64,000 nucleotides of DNA from Bugula neritina (Eukaryota > Bryozoa > Gymnolaemata > Cheilostomatida > Bugulidae): assembly GCA_964035545.1 (NCBI GenBank), contig OZ037771.1, positions 7,172,690-7,236,689 on the forward strand, in the 5' to 3' direction. A model generated the notes under the pieces. It searched no databases. It was not told the origin of the DNA and saw only the letters and a program-made list of their open reading frames with translations. The translations under genes and the position numbers were made by a program. Below, piece after piece: positions 61,101 through 64,000 of the stretch. How positions within the stretch are numbered: the first letter of the stretch is position 1; each line of letters opens with the position of its first letter.

Positions 61101-64000
61101 AAGCCGCTGGTAATGTTAAGTTGCATTACCGAGTTTCAGTTATAATAACACTCGTCCACGTACCCCTTTATGGTCTTACTATAAACATCGATGAAATGGT
61201 ATCGATGAGAAAACCTATTTTTAAGAGTGAAATCTGACTCTCACAATTGCTATCTGATGTTCTTTGAATGGATTGTTAATTTCTGAAGTTGACATCATAT
61301 AAGAGCAATAATTAAGAAAGCGTAGCCAAAATATTTATCAACATAATTATTATAAATACGTCATCTAATTGTCAAAGTCATAGGTAAATGCCAATATTTA
61401 AAAGGAGTCAATATTCTTTTTGCTTATTATTCTGAAGTCGGCCGACTAAGTAATCACAGTACAAAATATTTCACGGGTGGCTTTTACAATGCAATGCCTA
61501 ACTTGGTGAAATTTAGACTGAACAAAATTAAATTTCTGACTGAAAATTGTGAATGTATAAATGCAACATTAGGAAGAGCATTTAGTCATAATTGCTCCTG
61601 TGCCCCATCCAAATATGCCCATTAGCCCGATTTAACAAAAATACCTTTCCATTAGGGGTTTATCACAAAAATGGTGACTATAAACATAATTTTAAAATTG
61701 GGGTTAGGAATTAGTAATGCTTGCAAATTGTAGATATTGTTTGTAATACCAACAAGGACCATATAGATGCTTTTTTGGCCATTTATTGGTATATTACTGC
61801 AATTAACTTCTATTGATTGTCAAAGTACTCAAACTCTAAAGAGCTCGAACCAGTCAGTCTTATTTATAATATTTTTCAAAGTATTGGTTTAGCTGACATC
61901 TCAATTTGTGATAAAAAAATTTGAAATATTATAATAAAAAATGTATAAATATATAACTTACTACAGATGAAAAGTAGATAACTTGCAAAAGCTGACTGAA
62001 CTCGTGCTGGAAAAAATTATAAAATATTATGAGTTGTCGAAGTAATAATTTCTTTCATAATTGAAAGTTATTTTACCTACATATGTATAATGATTATTCA
62101 TTTTAGGCAAATGCCCACCGGTGGAATATGTATATGGCGGTTACATTTCTGTCAGCTGTTCAAATGAGTTGCAAAATGTTGGGAATACCTGTAAGGTGAA
62201 CTGTTATCTGGACTTTGCGTTGACTGGTCCAAATTCTACTTATGTGTGTGATCGTTCAGGAAACTGGCAACCATCTTTAGGTTCTATAACTTGCAAACGT
62301 GAGTCTTGCAGTCAAGTTGCTCAATTTAAAAAAAATGTGCTGAATTTTTAGTAACTATTCTTTCAACTAATTTTGCATTTGTTTAACAATATTTTGTAAC
62401 TGTAGCTGTTTGCAGAACAGTTATTGCTGATGCTTAAAAAGCTACTTAAGCTAGGGCACTAATGCCTATGTGCGTCTATAATAATTTATCTATACATTTC
62501 AATAGCATGCACAATCTAATTACTATAGTTATATTAAATCATACTAATTATTTATTTATACAAGTTTCTGCCCATTAATATATGCCTAATTTTAAATAAA
62601 ACTTAAATATTTTTCTTAGCTAGAAATATTTAGCTAATTTCAGCCCATAATTATTGCAATTTCTTTTTACAAAAAAACATTTATATGATCAAATAACTGA
62701 AATAATATATTATAGTACATTAATTGTTTGTGTTATGCAAGACTGCAGGAAAACATCTGTTGCCATTTTGAAACAGTTTTTATACTGAAAAGTATATCAT
62801 AATTAACCGGCTATTAGTAGTATTTCTAAAAAAAGTTTCATACTTCAGCTGCAATGTGTCAACCAATCAAGTCAATGGGAATTGAAAGATTCTACAATGA
62901 TGATTGTGCAACCAATCCTCAGAGATTTCGAACCGTATGTAAGGTTCGTTGTCCAATAGGATATGAGCCTGAAGGGTATGACAGCAGTTATAGATGCCAA
63001 GCAGATGAAAGCTGGAACCCTTCACCTAACAGCATTAATTGTGTAATTCAAGGTTTTTTCCCTAAAATTTATTGCAGTGGTTATTTATTTTGTTACATCA
63101 AACTTTGCCACAGTTATTTGTGAAATTCTAGAAGTAATTTGATAACCATAAGCTTAGTTTTATTTTTTTTTGCTAATTAGTCTTTTATTAATTAAAAAAA
63201 ATGATTGTAAGAGGCATGACTTTTAAACTAATTTTTCAAGAAATAATATGATTGATATGCTGCCCATAGCTGTCTAATTTAATCAAATCATTTAGACTAA
63301 TATAAAAGTTGAAATAGTTCAGAAATTCTCCAGACGTTTCCAGCACATTCTAGAACATGAAACAACTAAAATAATGACTCTCATATTTTGTGAAAATTTT
63401 ATACTTATATTAGAAGATTCTCTTCAGTGTTTGCAAACATTTTCCATATAAAAATTACTTTAAAGCAAAACAAATAATCTTTAAAATTAATTTCATGGAG
63501 AAATTATTTCAATCTATTAAATTAGTGCAATGGTTTTTATTTTGTTAGGTGGGAAATTTGCTTCAGTGTTTCTATATAGCAGGGTTTAGGTAATTGTAAT
63601 TTGTGATTGTAATTGGTTATAATTAATTGAATTTTTTTAAGTAATTGAATGTAATTTGTAATTGATGTTTAAAAATATAATTGTATTTGTAATTAATTAC
63701 ATATCTAATGTAATTGATTTTTACAATTATTGTATACTTACATGTCAATTACTTCAAACTTTCAAATTCTACCAATTTCATACTTTCCTTACTATATATG
63801 CCTACTGCTCACTATAACAAGTTCAGGTTAATTCAATGTAGTATAGTATTACTGCTGAGAACAAAGGAGATTCATCACTGCCAAAATTGCCTCTGGTAGT
63901 TGAACCCTAGAAGTGAGATTGCATAACTTCTATTTATTCTGTATGAGAACAAAAGTAATTGTAATTGTAATTATAATTACATTACCACATAATTGGAAGT
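58049..64000 (+). CDS. Gene C: CCP-array receptor, 5' part only
   Basis: Third paralogue, truncated by the window edge. Exons seen: 58049-58118 (signal), 58990-59181, 59850-60041, 60380-60571, 62107-62298 and 62849-63052, all phase 1. Each of the five module exons carries six cysteines in the same order as A and B. The first four are all 64 codons, like the short-type modules of gene A, and closely alike, suggesting recent duplication. Whether it has the FN3 region, a membrane helix and which tail type lies outside the window. Its signal exon resembles that of gene A, not its tandem neighbour B. Confidence 0.8.
58990..59181 (+). CDS. Gene C exon 2: CCP module 1
   Basis: 64 codons, six cysteines. 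MCLPLGLVTDGSLSYDC, YEWQLPNTICQVTC, TWSPAYGSLTC. The acceptor CATAAAG lacks a pyrimidine tract, and the donor is GTATTT, so both borders are weaker than elsewhere. Confidence 0.78.
59850..60041 (+). CDS. Gene C exon 3: CCP module 2
   Basis: 64 codons, six cysteines. RCSPIGNLKLATISSTC, ACEISCQWSAAVHGPGSTYVC, NWIPPIGSITC. Confidence 0.85.
60380..60571 (+). CDS. Gene C exon 4: CCP module 3
   Basis: 64 codons, six cysteines. QCQPLKTLYHGGISFDC, YSWRSFGDICQITC, YWSPPSGSIDC. Confidence 0.86.
60727..61690 (+). mobile_element. SINE interrupted by nested insertions
   Basis: SINE head GCAGCCGTGGTCTA at 60727. The body resumes near 61042 (TAGACTATGGGTTACATGC), then GCCGCTGGTAATGTTA at about 61104, and the 3' part GGAAGAGCATTTAGTCATAA at about 61570 up to AAATGGTGACTATAAAC. 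Two foreign segments, about 60744-61041 and 61120-61560, split it. Confidence 0.5.
60744..61041. mobile_element. hAT-like insertion inside the SINE
   Basis: Starts CAGGGCTGTCTAACAGGC followed by GGCCC, the style of hAT/Charlie-like ends. Ends near GGTTGAAAACTT. The terminal repeats and the 8-bp duplication are degraded, so the class is tentative. Confidence 0.4.
62107..62298 (+). CDS. Gene C exon 5: CCP module 4
   Basis: 64 codons, six cysteines. KCPPVEYVYGGYISVSC, TCKVNCYLDFALTGPNSTYVC with an NST sequon, NWQPSLGSITC. Confidence 0.86.
62849..63052 (+). CDS. Gene C exon 6: CCP module 5
   Basis: 68 codons, six cysteines, long type. MCQPIKSMGIERFYNDDC, VCKVRCPIGYEPEG, SWNPSPNSINC. It runs three residues past the last Cys (VIQ) before a GTTTTT donor, so the 3' border is less certain. 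Confidence 0.75.
63580..64000. repeat. TAATTG-rich repeat, possible hAT-type element end
   Basis: From CAGGGTTTAGG at 63580, GTAATTGTAATT-type motifs repeat to about 63740 and return at 63955-63990. A CAGGG start plus subterminal repeats suggests a DNA transposon, but no second end is seen before the window stops. Confidence 0.35.

Overview
This is a eukaryotic, almost certainly invertebrate animal, window. It is strongly AT-rich and dominated by introns of a few hundred to about 1,500 bases with GT-AG borders (one GC-AG). It carries dispersed tRNA-derived SINEs, hAT- and Harbinger-like elements and microsatellites, and it encodes very long single-pass receptors built from animal extracellular modules. 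The phylum cannot be fixed from the sequence alone; sponge, cnidarian and tunicate are all possible.

The core is a cluster of three paralogous receptor genes, which I assembled exon by exon with intact reading frame. Gene A (minus strand, 32849 to 12300, 33 exons, about 2,060 residues) and gene B (plus strand, 37241 to 56818, 28 exons, about 1,781 residues) lie head to head, separated by about 4.4 kb. Gene C (plus strand, from 58049, running off the right end) follows B in tandem. Each gene starts with a one-exon signal peptide. A long array of sushi/CCP modules follows, one module per exon, all with phase-1 borders: 16 in A, 18 in B and 5 visible in C. In A and B the array is followed by four fibronectin-III-like domains, one ordinary four-cysteine CCP, a transmembrane helix and a cytoplasmic tail. 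The array modules are an unusual six-cysteine form of the CCP fold. Exons of the membrane-proximal half have the same or nearly the same length in A and B, so the genes arose by duplication with inversion.

The two complete genes part at the tail. A has about 482 cytoplasmic residues over seven phase-2 exons, with five YxxL/V motifs and a very basic nuclear-localisation-like stretch. B has about 73 residues in one exon whose juxtamembrane part still matches A. B also has a second, upstream acceptor that would end the protein just after the membrane. This looks like a long-tailed/short-tailed paired receptor cluster; a role in self/non-self or cell-surface recognition is inference.

Flanks: 1 to about 12.1 kb holds a decayed multi-exon gene (890-3930, plus strand) and otherwise repeats and AT-rich DNA. 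The A/B intergenic space contains a 1.8-kb hAT element with a perfect 8-bp target duplication. B contains a 343-bp MITE with a TTA duplication and a 500-bp CACACACT-type microsatellite just after an exon. The region inside gene C contains nested SINE and hAT-like insertions.
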